Assembly (NCBI GenBank): GCA_033763695.1
Contig: JANRKB010000002.1
Coordinates: 62,001 to 126,000 of the forward strand
Direction of reading: 5' to 3'
DNA length: 64,000 nt
Source: JANRKB01 sp033763695
GTDB lineage: Bacteria > Planctomycetota > Phycisphaerae > Phycisphaerales > UBA1924
Below are positions 35,821-44,109 of the stretch, piece after piece. Under the pieces are notes generated by a model, which was given only the letters and a program-made list of their open reading frames with translations, was not told where the DNA came from and did no database searches. A program made the position numbers and the translations under genes. Within the stretch, counting starts at the first letter, position 1, and the number at the start of each line of letters is the position of its first letter.

Positions 35821-35978
35821 TTGATCGGCGCGCCTGCGCGGCCCACAATACCGGTGAACGAGGTTCTCGGGCCGAGATTGCCCGTATTCGGGGCCGCGAT
35901 GCCCTGACGGGAAGGCTGGAGGCGAGAACCGGCTGATGTCGTCGCGGGGCACGCCCCCGGGACGTGACTGGAGCATGT

Positions 35979-37076
35979 ATGTCTACCGCCGTTCCCGTTG
36001 CCGGTTCCGTCAAACCCTCGGTTTCCAGCGGCACGATGCGGGCGCTGTTCAAGCACCACGCGGGTGTGGGCCTCAAGTTTGACGCCAATCGTCCCAAGCC
36101 GGTTTGCGGGCCGCGGGATGTCATGATCCGCGTGAGCAAGGCGGGCATCTGCGGCACCGATCGGCACATCTGGGAATGGGACGACTGGTCGGCCGGGCGC
36201 ATTCCTGTCGGCATCGTCACCGGACACGAGTTTGTCGGCATCATCGAGCAGGTCGGCTCGGCGGTGACGCGCTACAAGCCGGGTCTGCGCGTGAGCGCCG
36301 AGGGACACATCACGGCGGGCAGCGACTACAACAGCCGCACGGGTAATGCGCACATCGCGAGCGACACGCGGATCATCGGCATCGATCGCGACGGCTGCTT
36401 CGCGGAGTATGTGTGCGTGCCGGAGGAGAACGTGTGGCCGGTGCACCCGAGCATCCCCGACAAGGTGGCGGCCGTGCTGGACCCCTTGGGCAATGCAGTG
36501 CACACGGTTATGGCCGCGGGCGTGAGCGCCAAGAGCGTGCTCATCACGGGCGTGGGCATCATCGGCCTGATGGCCGTGACGGTGGCGAAGGCCGCGGGCG
36601 CGGGGCGGATCTTTGTGACGGACATCAACCCCAAGCGGCTTGAACTGGCGAAGCGGCTCGGCGCGGTCGGCGCGTTCAATGGGCGCGAGGGCGACGGCTG
36701 GGTGAAGGATGTGAAGAAGGCGTGCCGCGGCGAGGGCGTCGATGTGCTGCTGGAGATGTCAGGCTCACCCGCGGCGTATGACCAGGGCTTTGCCGCACTC
36801 CGCAACGGCGGCACGGCGGCGTTGCTCGGCATTCCGGCCAAGCCGCCGACGTTCAACATCACGCAGCACGTGGTGTTCAAGGGCGCGACGGTGCTGGGGA
36901 TCAACGGCCGCAAGATGTTCGAGACGTGGTATCAGATGGAAGAACTGCTGGTGAGCGGCAAGCTGGAGCTGGACGAGATCATCACCCACGAGTTCCCGCT
37001 GGAGCAGTTTGAGACGGCGTTTGAGACCATGATCAGCGGCGAGGGGATCAAGGTCGTGATGAACGTGAATGGGTGA
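35979..37076 (+). CDS. tdh: L-threonine 3-dehydrogenase, structural-zinc-less variant
   Basis: 365 residues of the zinc alcohol dehydrogenase family. It closely follows Tdh, which oxidises L-threonine with NAD+ to 2-amino-3-ketobutyrate: ICGTDRHIWEWDDW, GHEFVG, DPLGNAVHTVM, LEMSGSPAAYDQG, VLGINGRKMFETWYQMEELL. Catalytic zinc residues Cys58, His83 and Glu84 are present. The lobe that carries four structural-zinc Cys in E. coli Tdh (GHITCGHCRNC...LC) reads GHITAGSDYNSRTGNAHIAS, with Ala113, Asp116, Ser119 and Ala127 instead. The ATG at 35979 follows GGAG. The N-terminal ~18 residues are extra. The partner glycine C-acetyltransferase (kbl) is not adjacent. Confidence 0.88.
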   Translation: MSTAVPVAGSVKPSVSSGTMRALFKHHAGVGLKFDANRPKPVCGPRDVMIRVSKAGICGTDRHIWEWDDWSAGRIPVGIVTGHEFVGIIEQVGSAVTRYKPGLRVSAEGHITAGSDYNSRTGNAHIASDTRIIGIDRDGCFAEYVCVPEENVWPVHPSIPDKVAAVLDPLGNAVHTVMAAGVSAKSVLITGVGIIGLMAVTVAKAAGAGRIFVTDINPKRLELAKRLGAVGAFNGREGDGWVKDVKKACRGEGVDVLLEMSGSPAAYDQGFAALRNGGTAALLGIPAKPPTFNITQHVVFKGATVLGINGRKMFETWYQMEELLVSGKLELDEIITHEFPLEQFETAFETMISGEGIKVVMNVNG

Positions 37077-37110
37077 GCACGCAGCGCGGCAGGCCCAAAA
37101 CCCGGAAACG

Positions 37111-37147
37111 CAATGAAACGCAATTTTTGAGTTTTTGCGTTTCATTG
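37111..37147. promoter_or_regulatory. 13-bp inverted repeat upstream of fic
   Basis: CAATGAAACGCAA pairs perfectly with TTGCGTTTCATTG around an 11-nt T-rich loop, 56 bp before the fic start. It may be a terminator for tdh (35 bp downstream of its stop) or a regulator binding site for fic. A second half-copy, GGAAACGCAA, precedes it. Confidence 0.55.
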
Positions 37148-37203
37148 AGGATATGGATACCATTCGGGGTGTCAGATGCCCGATCTGATCCTCGGAGGTG
37201 ACT

Positions 37204-38556
37204 GTGGAACTCGAGCGTCCGCCCGCGATTGACGAAGTGTTGCAAGACGCATCGCGTTTGCGCCGGGCGTTGTCGCTTGAGACCCACGAACGCGTCGCTT
37301 TGTTGACGGCGAAGTATCGACCTTGGCGAAAGGTGAAGCGGATCGCCCGCGACATCGGTGTCGACCCGCTCGAAGCGTGGTGCTTTCTCACGATGATCCG
37401 ATCAAGCAACCGTGTCCAACTCCCGCTCCGATCGGCCGAGGGACGGGCGTTTCGCTATGGCGTCGGCGCGGCGATGCTCGAACCGCTCCACCGGATCGAT
37501 GTTGCGGTCGGCGGCGGTGCGACGGCGCTCGACACCGCCGACGGCGTGCTGGCGGACCCCGACAATCAGCGACGCTTTAGGATTCGGACGCTGATGGACG
37601 AGGCGATCGAGTCTTCGCGAATTGAAGGCGCGGTGTCCACCCGCAAGAACGCGATCGAGTTGCTCCGGAGCGGACGCGCGCCGTCGACACGCCACGAACG
37701 CATGTTCGTGAACAACTACGCGGCCATGCGGGAAATCAAGCACCGGCTGGCGGAGCCGCTGTCGGTGGGAATGCTCGTTGATCTTCAGCGAATCTTGACT
37801 CAGGGCACACTCAACCACGACGACGAAGGCGGCAGACTGCGTGTGCCGGGGGAAGATGTACGCGTTGTTGATGATCGCGACGGATCAATCGTCTTTGTTC
37901 CGCCCGACGCCATGGGACTCGAGCGCCGTCTTGAGGCGGTATGCGAGTTTGCGAATGAGACCCATGTGGGCGATCGATTCATCCATCCGATCGTCAAGGC
38001 GTGCATCCTGCACTTCATGGTCGGATACGAACACCCTTTCGTCGATGGCAACGGAAGGACGGCCCGGGCGGTGTTTTATTGGGCCGCACTTCGGCAAGGC
38101 TATCGAATCTTCGAGTACCTCACAATCTCGGACATCATCCGGGAGGGTACGAGCAAGTACCCGCAGGCATACCTGGACAGTGAACTCGACTCGGGTGATC
38201 TCACCTACTTCATTCTCTACAAACTCGGAGTGATCGAGCAGTCACTTGCTCGTCTCGCCGCCCATCTCTCCCATGAAGAGGCAAAGATCAAGCAGAGCGA
38301 GGTGTTCATCCGCGTCTCCAAGGATCTCAACCTGAGGCAGCGATTGCTGCTGAGCCACGCGCTGCGCCATCCCAAGACGATGTACACGGCCAAGAGTCAC
38401 GCGACCTCAAACGGCATCACGGAGAATACCGCTCGCGCCGATTTGCTCGGCCTTGAGCGCAAGCGTTTTCTCACGAGGTTCATGGACGGCAAAACGACCA
38501 TGTTCCAGCTCGCGCCCGGACTGGCCGCGAAACTCGCGAAGAAGGCCAAGGCGTAG
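37204..38556 (+). CDS. Fic-family AMPylator/phosphotransferase, class II
   Basis: 450 residues. The Fic core motif HPFVDGNGRTAR begins at His277, the catalytic His. An inhibitory helix motif of the (S/T)xxxE(G/N) type, SSRIEG with Glu141, precedes it, as in class II Fic proteins that are self-inhibited until relieved. Fic enzymes usually transfer AMP from ATP to a hydroxyl side chain of a target protein. A C-terminal winged-helix-like part (HATSNGITENTARADLLGLE) may bind DNA or regulate. GGAGGTG upstream overlaps a possible GTG at 37198, so the GTG at 37204 is the more likely start. No antitoxin-like gene is adjacent. Confidence 0.9.
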   Translation: MELERPPAIDEVLQDASRLRRALSLETHERVALLTAKYRPWRKVKRIARDIGVDPLEAWCFLTMIRSSNRVQLPLRSAEGRAFRYGVGAAMLEPLHRIDVAVGGGATALDTADGVLADPDNQRRFRIRTLMDEAIESSRIEGAVSTRKNAIELLRSGRAPSTRHERMFVNNYAAMREIKHRLAEPLSVGMLVDLQRILTQGTLNHDDEGGRLRVPGEDVRVVDDRDGSIVFVPPDAMGLERRLEAVCEFANETHVGDRFIHPIVKACILHFMVGYEHPFVDGNGRTARAVFYWAALRQGYRIFEYLTISDIIREGTSKYPQAYLDSELDSGDLTYFILYKLGVIEQSLARLAAHLSHEEAKIKQSEVFIRVSKDLNLRQRLLLSHALRHPKTMYTAKSHATSNGITENTARADLLGLERKRFLTRFMDGKTTMFQLAPGLAAKLAKKAKA

Positions 38557-38573
38557 TTTCTCTCCCCAGCGAG

Positions 38574-39059
38574 TTATTCTTTGTCCCCATGACAACACAG
38601 ATCGATCACGATCGCTGAGGCGAGGATCGTGACGGGGTCGACGTCGCCCGAGATCTCGATGCCGTAGGTGTCGCGGATGCTGAACCAGCGTTTCGACACG
38701 GTGGCGGCGACGCGGCCGGCGGCGTCGCGGAACTCGTACTCCATGTCGAGCAGGCTGCCGACGGCTTCGAGGTCGTCTGGTCCGGGCACATCGACGCTAA
38801 ACGTGCAGCGAAAGAGCGTGAAGAGGTGCTTGTGCACGACGGTGGTCTGGTCGCCGATGGTGATCTCGTAGGTCTTGCCGAGGGCGAGCAGACGCTGGCG
38901 GATGCGGGCGAGTTCGTTGCCCTGCATGTCCTGGAATGAGAGCTTGTCGCCGAGGGCGAAGACCTTGCCGTCGACGTAGTAGCACTCGTTGCCGTCGGCA
39001 TCGCGGATGATGTAGTCGTCGCCGAAGGCCAGGAGTTTCTGCCGCAGTTGATAGAGCAT
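38574..39059 (-). CDS. LURP-one-related (DUF567) family protein
   Basis: 161 residues, full length for the bacterial LURP-one/Tubby-like beta-barrel family: YQLRQKLLAFGDDYIIRDAD, VFALGDKLSFQDMQGNELA, KTYEITIGDQTTVVHKHLFT and DTYGIEISGDVDP are the typical repeats. The family is structurally related to phospholipid scramblases, but its bacterial role is not established. It is divergent from the tetR-permease unit and shares the promoter region with TGAAAC-N4-GTTTSA sites, so it may be in the same regulon. Confidence 0.85.
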   Translation of the reverse strand: MLYQLRQKLLAFGDDYIIRDADGNECYYVDGKVFALGDKLSFQDMQGNELARIRQRLLALGKTYEITIGDQTTVVHKHLFTLFRCTFSVDVPGPDDLEAVGSLLDMEYEFRDAAGRVAATVSKRWFSIRDTYGIEISGDVDPVTILASAIVIDLCCHGDKE

Positions 39060-39121
39060 GCTGCATTGTTCCGCGTTCGTCCGGCGGGGTTTCAGAATGG
39101 CGCGGAATCGCCGCCACTTTG

Positions 39122-39178
39122 TGAAACACTTGTTTGACTTGGCCCGAATCCGGCTCTAGATTTGAAACGAGTGTTTCA
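39122..39178 (+). promoter_or_regulatory. Promoter with paired TetR-type operators
   Basis: -35 TTGACT 39134-39139 and -10 TAGATT 39157-39162 are separated by 17 bp. A near-palindrome TGAAAC-ACTT-GTTTGA (39122-39137) overlaps the -35. A perfect palindrome TGAAAC-GAGT-GTTTCA (39163-39178) sits just after the -10. This placement fits autorepression by the TetR protein encoded next and possible control of the divergent gene. Confidence 0.7.
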
Positions 39179-39205
39179 GATCGCGCGTCCACACGGGAGC
39201 GACAC

Positions 39206-40126
39206 ATGGCCGGGCGGCGAGGCAAACGAGCAGCAAAGAGCAAGGCGACCGGGGCGACGCGGGGTGTCGCTCGCGGCGGCGCAGCGGCGGGCACGCAGAC
39301 ATCGGCGCGCGAAGTGGTGACGAATCGCGATGCCGAGAACGCTGCGCTCGCCGCGGCTTTGCGCGAGCATGCGCGGAGCACGCAGGGCGGCAGCACGCTG
39401 CAGGGACGGGCGGCGAGGCCTGAGAGCGTTGAGATTCCGACGCTGCGGGGCGCAGACACGGTCACCTCGAAGAAACTCCTGCAGGGCCTTGCGAAGCGCG
39501 ATCGGCTGCTGGACGCCGCGATCACCGCGTTCGCGGCGCACGGTGCCGAGGGCGCGTCGGTGCGCGACATCTGTGCGGCGGCGGGCGCGAATGTGGCGGC
39601 AGTGAAGTACTACTTCAACGACAAGGGCGGCTTGTATGAGGCCGCAATCCTCGCAGCGGCCGATTCGCTGCTGGAACGTCTCCCCGAGCCCAACTTGCTC
39701 GCGATCAGCGAACCGATCGCGGCACTGCACAGCTGGATCCGCTGGGCGGTGGAGTTCACAGTCGTGGGCGGCAAGCGGCGTGCGGCGCTGACGAAGATCA
39801 TTCTGCGCGAGATGCGCGAGCCAACGCCCGCGTTTGAGCGGCTGTTTCTGCAGCGGGCCGAGCCGCTGGTGCAGGCTCTGCACGCGATCATCGCGCAGGT
39901 CATCGAGGCGGAGCGGAGCACGGCCGACCCGCAGCGCACGGTTGCGTGCGTACTGGTGCTGGCAATGCAGTATGAGCACAGCGGCGAGTTTCTGCGCCGT
40001 ATGAAGCTCGAACCGCCGAGCACGCCGCGGGAGTTTGATGAGCTTGCGGGCGTGATCCTCGACATGACGATGGGGATGATCCGAGCGCGAACGCGTGTGC
40101 CGCCCGCGAAGCGAGGTGCGCGATGA
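39206..40126 (+). CDS. TetR-family transcriptional regulator with basic N-terminal extension
   Basis: 306 residues. The ATG at 39206 follows GGAG (39196-39199). The TetR helix-turn-helix lies at ~98-145 (RLLDAAITAFAAHGAEGASV, then RDICAAAGANVAAVKYYFND KGGLYEA). A C-terminal ligand domain follows, similar to the CerR/DUF1956-type group. The preceding ~95 residues are unusual: a Lys/Arg/Ala/Gly-rich stretch (GRRGKRAAKSKATGATRG) then a linker, which could add DNA contacts. It overlaps the permease gene by 4 nt (ATGA), so the two are co-transcribed and this protein probably controls the permease. Confidence 0.9.
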   Translation: MAGRRGKRAAKSKATGATRGVARGGAAAGTQTSAREVVTNRDAENAALAAALREHARSTQGGSTLQGRAARPESVEIPTLRGADTVTSKKLLQGLAKRDRLLDAAITAFAAHGAEGASVRDICAAAGANVAAVKYYFNDKGGLYEAAILAAADSLLERLPEPNLLAISEPIAALHSWIRWAVEFTVVGGKRRAALTKIILREMREPTPAFERLFLQRAEPLVQALHAIIAQVIEAERSTADPQRTVACVLVLAMQYEHSGEFLRRMKLEPPSTPREFDELAGVILDMTMGMIRARTRVPPAKRGAR

Positions 40127-41346
40127 TCCGCATTGCGATCACCATGCTCATCGGCTCACGCGTGAAGTTCATCGGCGTGATCACGGGCATCTTGTTCACG
40201 TCGCTGCTGATCACGCACTTTCAGGCGATCTTCTGCGGCATCATGACGCGCACGTTCGCGATGATCGCAGACAATCAGACCGTTGATGTGTGGGTGATGG
40301 ACCCGGCAGTCGAATACATCGACGAAGTGGCGAAGCTGCCTTCGCCGTCGCTGGAGCGGGTGCGCAGCGTCGACGGCGTGCAGTGGGCGACGCGCCTGTT
40401 CACCGGCTCGCTGCGCACGCGCCTGCCCGGCGGACGCTTTCGCAGCGCGGATGTCATCGGCGTCGATGACGCGACGCTGATCGGACTGCCGGCGAAGGTG
40501 ATCGAGGGCACGGCGTTTGACGTGCGCCAGCCCGATTCGGTGCTGGTGGATCGCGATTCGGCGCGGACTCTGCTGCGCCCTGCGATTCATGGCGGTGGCA
40601 GCGTGACAGGCGGCGGCGATGAGAATCGCGTGTGGGGCGTGGGTGTCGGCACGAGTCTGGAGACACCGACGCGGCCGCTGACGGTGGGCGATGAAGTGAT
40701 GATCAATGATCATCGCGTGCGCGTCGTGGGCGTGGTCGAGATCCTGCCTCGCTTCATCAAGAAGGGCGTGTTCTACACGACGTATACCAACGCGGTGCGA
40801 CTCGCGCCGCCGGAGCGCAATCAACTGTCGTATGTGCTGGTGAAAGTGCGCGAGGGTGAACAGGCGACGGCGGTCGCGCGGCGGATTGAGAAGCAGACGG
40901 GGCTGAAGGCGCTCACACGGGATGAGTTCGCGGCGACGACCATCTGGTACTACATCAAGAACACCGACATCGTCGGGCAGATCGGCATGATGACCATCAT
41001 CGCCGTGAGCGTCGGCGTATCGATCACCGGCCTGCTGCTGTCGATGTTCACGGCGGAGAATCTGCGGTACTACGGCATGCTGATGGCGACGGGGGCGACG
41101 ACGCGCACGCTCTTGAGCATGGTGGCGGCGCAGGCGGTAGCCGCGGGGCTGATCGGCTTTGGGCTGGGCATCGGCGCCAGTTGCGTGCTGGGTTTCGTGA
41201 TGTCGGGCACGGGCTTGCCCTATCGCCTGATGTGGCCGACGTTCCTGATCACCGGTGTGTTCGTGATCGTGGTGTGCGTGCTGTCGGCAATCGTCAGCGC
41301 GCGGCAAGCCGTGCGGCTGGAGCCGGGGATCGTGTTCCGGGGATAG
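40123..41346 (+). CDS. FtsX/MacB-like (DevC-type) ABC transporter permease
   Basis: 407 residues. One N-terminal helix (FIGVITGILFTSLLITHFQ) is followed by a ~240-residue periplasmic domain (DVWVMDPAVEYIDEVAKLP onward). Three C-terminal helices come last (GMMTIIAVSVGVSITGLLLS, LSMVAAQAVAAGLIGFGLGI, LITGVFVIVVCVLSAIV), with SARQAVRLEP at the end, which is typical for this family. Such permeases work with an ATPase and often a membrane-fusion protein to export lipids, peptides or drugs, but neither is adjacent. The start overlaps the tetR stop. Confidence 0.85.
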   Translation: MIRIAITMLIGSRVKFIGVITGILFTSLLITHFQAIFCGIMTRTFAMIADNQTVDVWVMDPAVEYIDEVAKLPSPSLERVRSVDGVQWATRLFTGSLRTRLPGGRFRSADVIGVDDATLIGLPAKVIEGTAFDVRQPDSVLVDRDSARTLLRPAIHGGGSVTGGGDENRVWGVGVGTSLETPTRPLTVGDEVMINDHRVRVVGVVEILPRFIKKGVFYTTYTNAVRLAPPERNQLSYVLVKVREGEQATAVARRIEKQTGLKALTRDEFAATTIWYYIKNTDIVGQIGMMTIIAVSVGVSITGLLLSMFTAENLRYYGMLMATGATTRTLLSMVAAQAVAAGLIGFGLGIGASCVLGFVMSGTGLPYRLMWPTFLITGVFVIVVCVLSAIVSARQAVRLEPGIVFRG

Positions 41347-41355
41347 TTCGTTCGC

Positions 41356-43902
41356 TCATTCGCGGCTGGGGTCGCGCTTGAGGAGCTGGATCTTCGGCGG
41401 CATCTTGAAGTCGATGGGCTGCTTCCAGTCACGGTGCTCGCCGCGACGGCGCGCGGGCGGCGGGATCGGACTGCCGCAGCCCGCTTCGAACGCGGCGACG
41501 AAATCGTCGAAATCGGTGAAGTCGAGGAAGCCATCGGCATTGAAGTCCGACGCGGGCGACCCGGCCTCGAACGCCGTGACGAAGTCATCAAAGTCGGTGA
41601 AGTCGAGGAAGCCGTCGCCATTGAAGTCGGCCTTGCAGGGGCGGGTGTTGTAGAGCCACACGCCGCGGCCGAGCGTGCCGGCACACAGGATGCCGTCGCG
41701 GTCGTCATAGCGCAGTTCGCGGACGGGGGCGTTGGCGAGCGTGGCATCAAGCTCAGTCCAGGCGCTGGGGTTGGCCATGGTGCTGACAAAGACGCCGTTG
41801 TTTCCGCCGACGAGGATTCGGACCTGATTGGGGTCGCTGCTGGAGATGATCTCCGCAGCCCGGAGCGCACCATCGGTGCCGAGCGAACCGGTGATGTTGG
41901 TCCAGGTGGGTGTGGCGGCGTTGCCGTTGGTGGTGCGGAAGATGGTGTTGGTGGTGACAACAACGACGCGATTCGAGTCGGCCGGGTCGATTGCGATGTC
42001 GCGGATGGTCTGGCCGGTGGGATTTCCGAGGTTGGTCAGAGCACCGTTGAGCGTGAGTCGCCGCGCCAGGCCGCCGGTGGAGCCGACCCAGAGCAGTTCC
42101 TCATTCTCGACGCCGCCGGTGGTACCACCGGCGACAGCGGCGGTAGGCGTGCCGCTGACAGCGCCGAGGTTCTTGACGGTGTCCCCGCGATCGAGAGATT
42201 CGAACACGAAGGTGTTCATCAGGAAGACGATGCGATTGCCGCGGGTCTTGTGAATCTCGACGGGTGTATAGAACTGGGCGTTGTCGATCTGGGTCATCGA
42301 CTGACCCGAGTTGGGCTCAAAGAGCGCGGGGAACTCAAAGCTGACGGTGGTGTTGCTGCCGTCGACAGTCGCGCGGAAGAACGCCTGAATGAACTGGAAC
42401 GAGCCGTAGTAATAAACGAAACCATCGGTGAAGGAGTCGTCAACGGCGACCTTGCCGCCGTCGCCGCCGAAGATGTTGGTCCAGAGATCGTCGCCGGGGA
42501 AGTCCTGGGCGGACGTGCCGTTGTCCTGCGTGCCGCAGATCGAGATCTTGTTGATGCTGTCCCAGTCGGCGGTGTGGGTTTCGGTCACCGACAAGTCGCC
42601 GTTGACGGACTGCCAGTCGCCGGTGGTGCTGGAGGCGTTGAGACGGCGGAAGACGCCGCCGTCGCTGACTTCGTGGAGCGTTCCGGCAGAATCGAACGCC
42701 ATGTATCGCGAGTCGGCGTGCGGCGCGGAGTTGCTGGCGGTGCCGATGTGGGTGAGCGGCGACCAGCGCGAGGCGGCGGGGAGCGAGGCATCACACTTGA
42801 AGATGCGGCCCGAGTAGTCGTTCGCGCCGATCGAGTTGGGGAAGACGCCGCCGTCGTCATTGCCCGCGGGCTGGCGGTCGCCGCCGACGTAGACGAGGTT
42901 CGGGTTGGCCGGGTCCGCAGCGACAGAGGTGTGGATCGTGCCTTGGCCGCCGACGTTGACGCCGTAGTTGGTCGTGCCCTCGTTGGTGATCGGCACGCCC
43001 AGCGCGGTCCAGGTTGCGCCCTGATTGGTGGAGCGATAGACCTCGGCAAGGCGGCTGCTGTTGGTAACGGTCACGTACACCACGTTGCTCGTCGCGGTGG
43101 CGTGGATCGCAAGACGCATGTTGTTGGTGCTTGAGCCGCTGAAGAGCGGGAGTGAGCCGGTAGCAACCCACGATGCGCCGCTGTTGTCCGAGCGGTAGAC
43201 GCCGACGGACGACGTGCCGGTCACGGCCGCGTAATAGCGCGTCGTCACGCGCGGATCGGCGAAGACATCGACACAGGGGCCGGATGGAAGTCCCGTGCCT
43301 CCCGCGCCGCTCAGGAGCGTGAAGTTGGTGCCCGAATCGGTGCTGCGGTACAGACCGGCGGTGCCGGTGGTCGCCGAGGAAGCCGCGGCGAGGAGCATGT
43401 TGCCGCGAAGGGCAAGAGCGGCGATGTTCTTGTTGGGAAGATTCGAAGTGCCGATCTGCGTCCAGTTCGCGCCGCCGTTGGTACTGCGAAAGACGCCGGT
43501 CTGCGCGCCGCCGGTGCTGCTGAATGATGAATAGCGGCCGATTCCCATGACGAGCGTGTCGCCCGTCGTGTCCGCGGGATCAACGCGCAGCGCGCCGCAG
43601 GAGAGCGAGGGGAGTTGATCGGTGAGCGGGGCCCAGTTGGGGAACAGGTCCGTCGCGTTCACGGTCTTCCACACACCGCCGTTGATCGAACCGACGTAGA
43701 GAATGTCGGGGTTCGTGGGATGCGGGGCGAGGCCGCGCACCGCACCGGCGACTTCGTTGTTCTGGCTGAGGAGGTTTTCGACCTGACCGAACTCGGCAGG
43801 GCCAGGGCCGGCGTTCTGCCACGGCTGGGCGTGTGCGATCGAGCAGGCGGAGCCGCAGAGGGACACGAGGACAACCGCAGACGACATGCGCAGCGTGTGC
43901 AT
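41356..43902 (-). CDS. Large secreted BNR/sialidase-like propeller protein with dockerin-like module and C-terminal extension
   Basis: 848 residues. A signal peptide ends IAHAQ. The body is a long propeller of sialidase/sortilin-type blades with recurring GVWKTVNATD, GVFRSTNGGANWTQIG, GLYRSTDSGTNFTLLS, GVYRSDNSGASWVATG, EVYRSTNQGATWTALG and TIFRTTNGNAATPTWTNI. Near the C-terminus are two DFN-DGFLDFTDFDDF repeats opened by RPCKADFN. Here AGC is not terminal: about 37 further residues (GSPIPPPARRRGEHRDWKQP onward) follow. It is probably an extracellular binding protein. The Asp-box pattern SxDxGxxW is present, but no sialidase active site was identified. Confidence 0.85.
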   Translation of the reverse strand: MHTLRMSSAVVLVSLCGSACSIAHAQPWQNAGPGPAEFGQVENLLSQNNEVAGAVRGLAPHPTNPDILYVGSINGGVWKTVNATDLFPNWAPLTDQLPSLSCGALRVDPADTTGDTLVMGIGRYSSFSSTGGAQTGVFRSTNGGANWTQIGTSNLPNKNIAALALRGNMLLAAASSATTGTAGLYRSTDSGTNFTLLSGAGGTGLPSGPCVDVFADPRVTTRYYAAVTGTSSVGVYRSDNSGASWVATGSLPLFSGSSTNNMRLAIHATATSNVVYVTVTNSSRLAEVYRSTNQGATWTALGVPITNEGTTNYGVNVGGQGTIHTSVAADPANPNLVYVGGDRQPAGNDDGGVFPNSIGANDYSGRIFKCDASLPAASRWSPLTHIGTASNSAPHADSRYMAFDSAGTLHEVSDGGVFRRLNASSTTGDWQSVNGDLSVTETHTADWDSINKISICGTQDNGTSAQDFPGDDLWTNIFGGDGGKVAVDDSFTDGFVYYYGSFQFIQAFFRATVDGSNTTVSFEFPALFEPNSGQSMTQIDNAQFYTPVEIHKTRGNRIVFLMNTFVFESLDRGDTVKNLGAVSGTPTAAVAGGTTGGVENEELLWVGSTGGLARRLTLNGALTNLGNPTGQTIRDIAIDPADSNRVVVVTTNTIFRTTNGNAATPTWTNITGSLGTDGALRAAEIISSSDPNQVRILVGGNNGVFVSTMANPSAWTELDATLANAPVRELRYDDRDGILCAGTLGRGVWLYNTRPCKADFNGDGFLDFTDFDDFVTAFEAGSPASDFNADGFLDFTDFDDFVAAFEAGCGSPIPPPARRRGEHRDWKQPIDFKMPPKIQLLKRDPSRE

Positions 43903-44109
43903 GGATCTTTCCCTTGGCTGGAAACAGCGATGAACTGGAAGCCGAAACGCGCAGGACCACCCGGACGGAACGAGAAAACCGATCTCGATCTCCAGATAGA
44001 CTAACGCACGCCGACAAATCGAGCAAGAAGTTTATAGAAATTCCGGATGAAGACTCGGGAGTTCTCCCGCCGCGACCGACCCAACGTCGCGAGTTGTTGC
44101 AAGAAGGCG

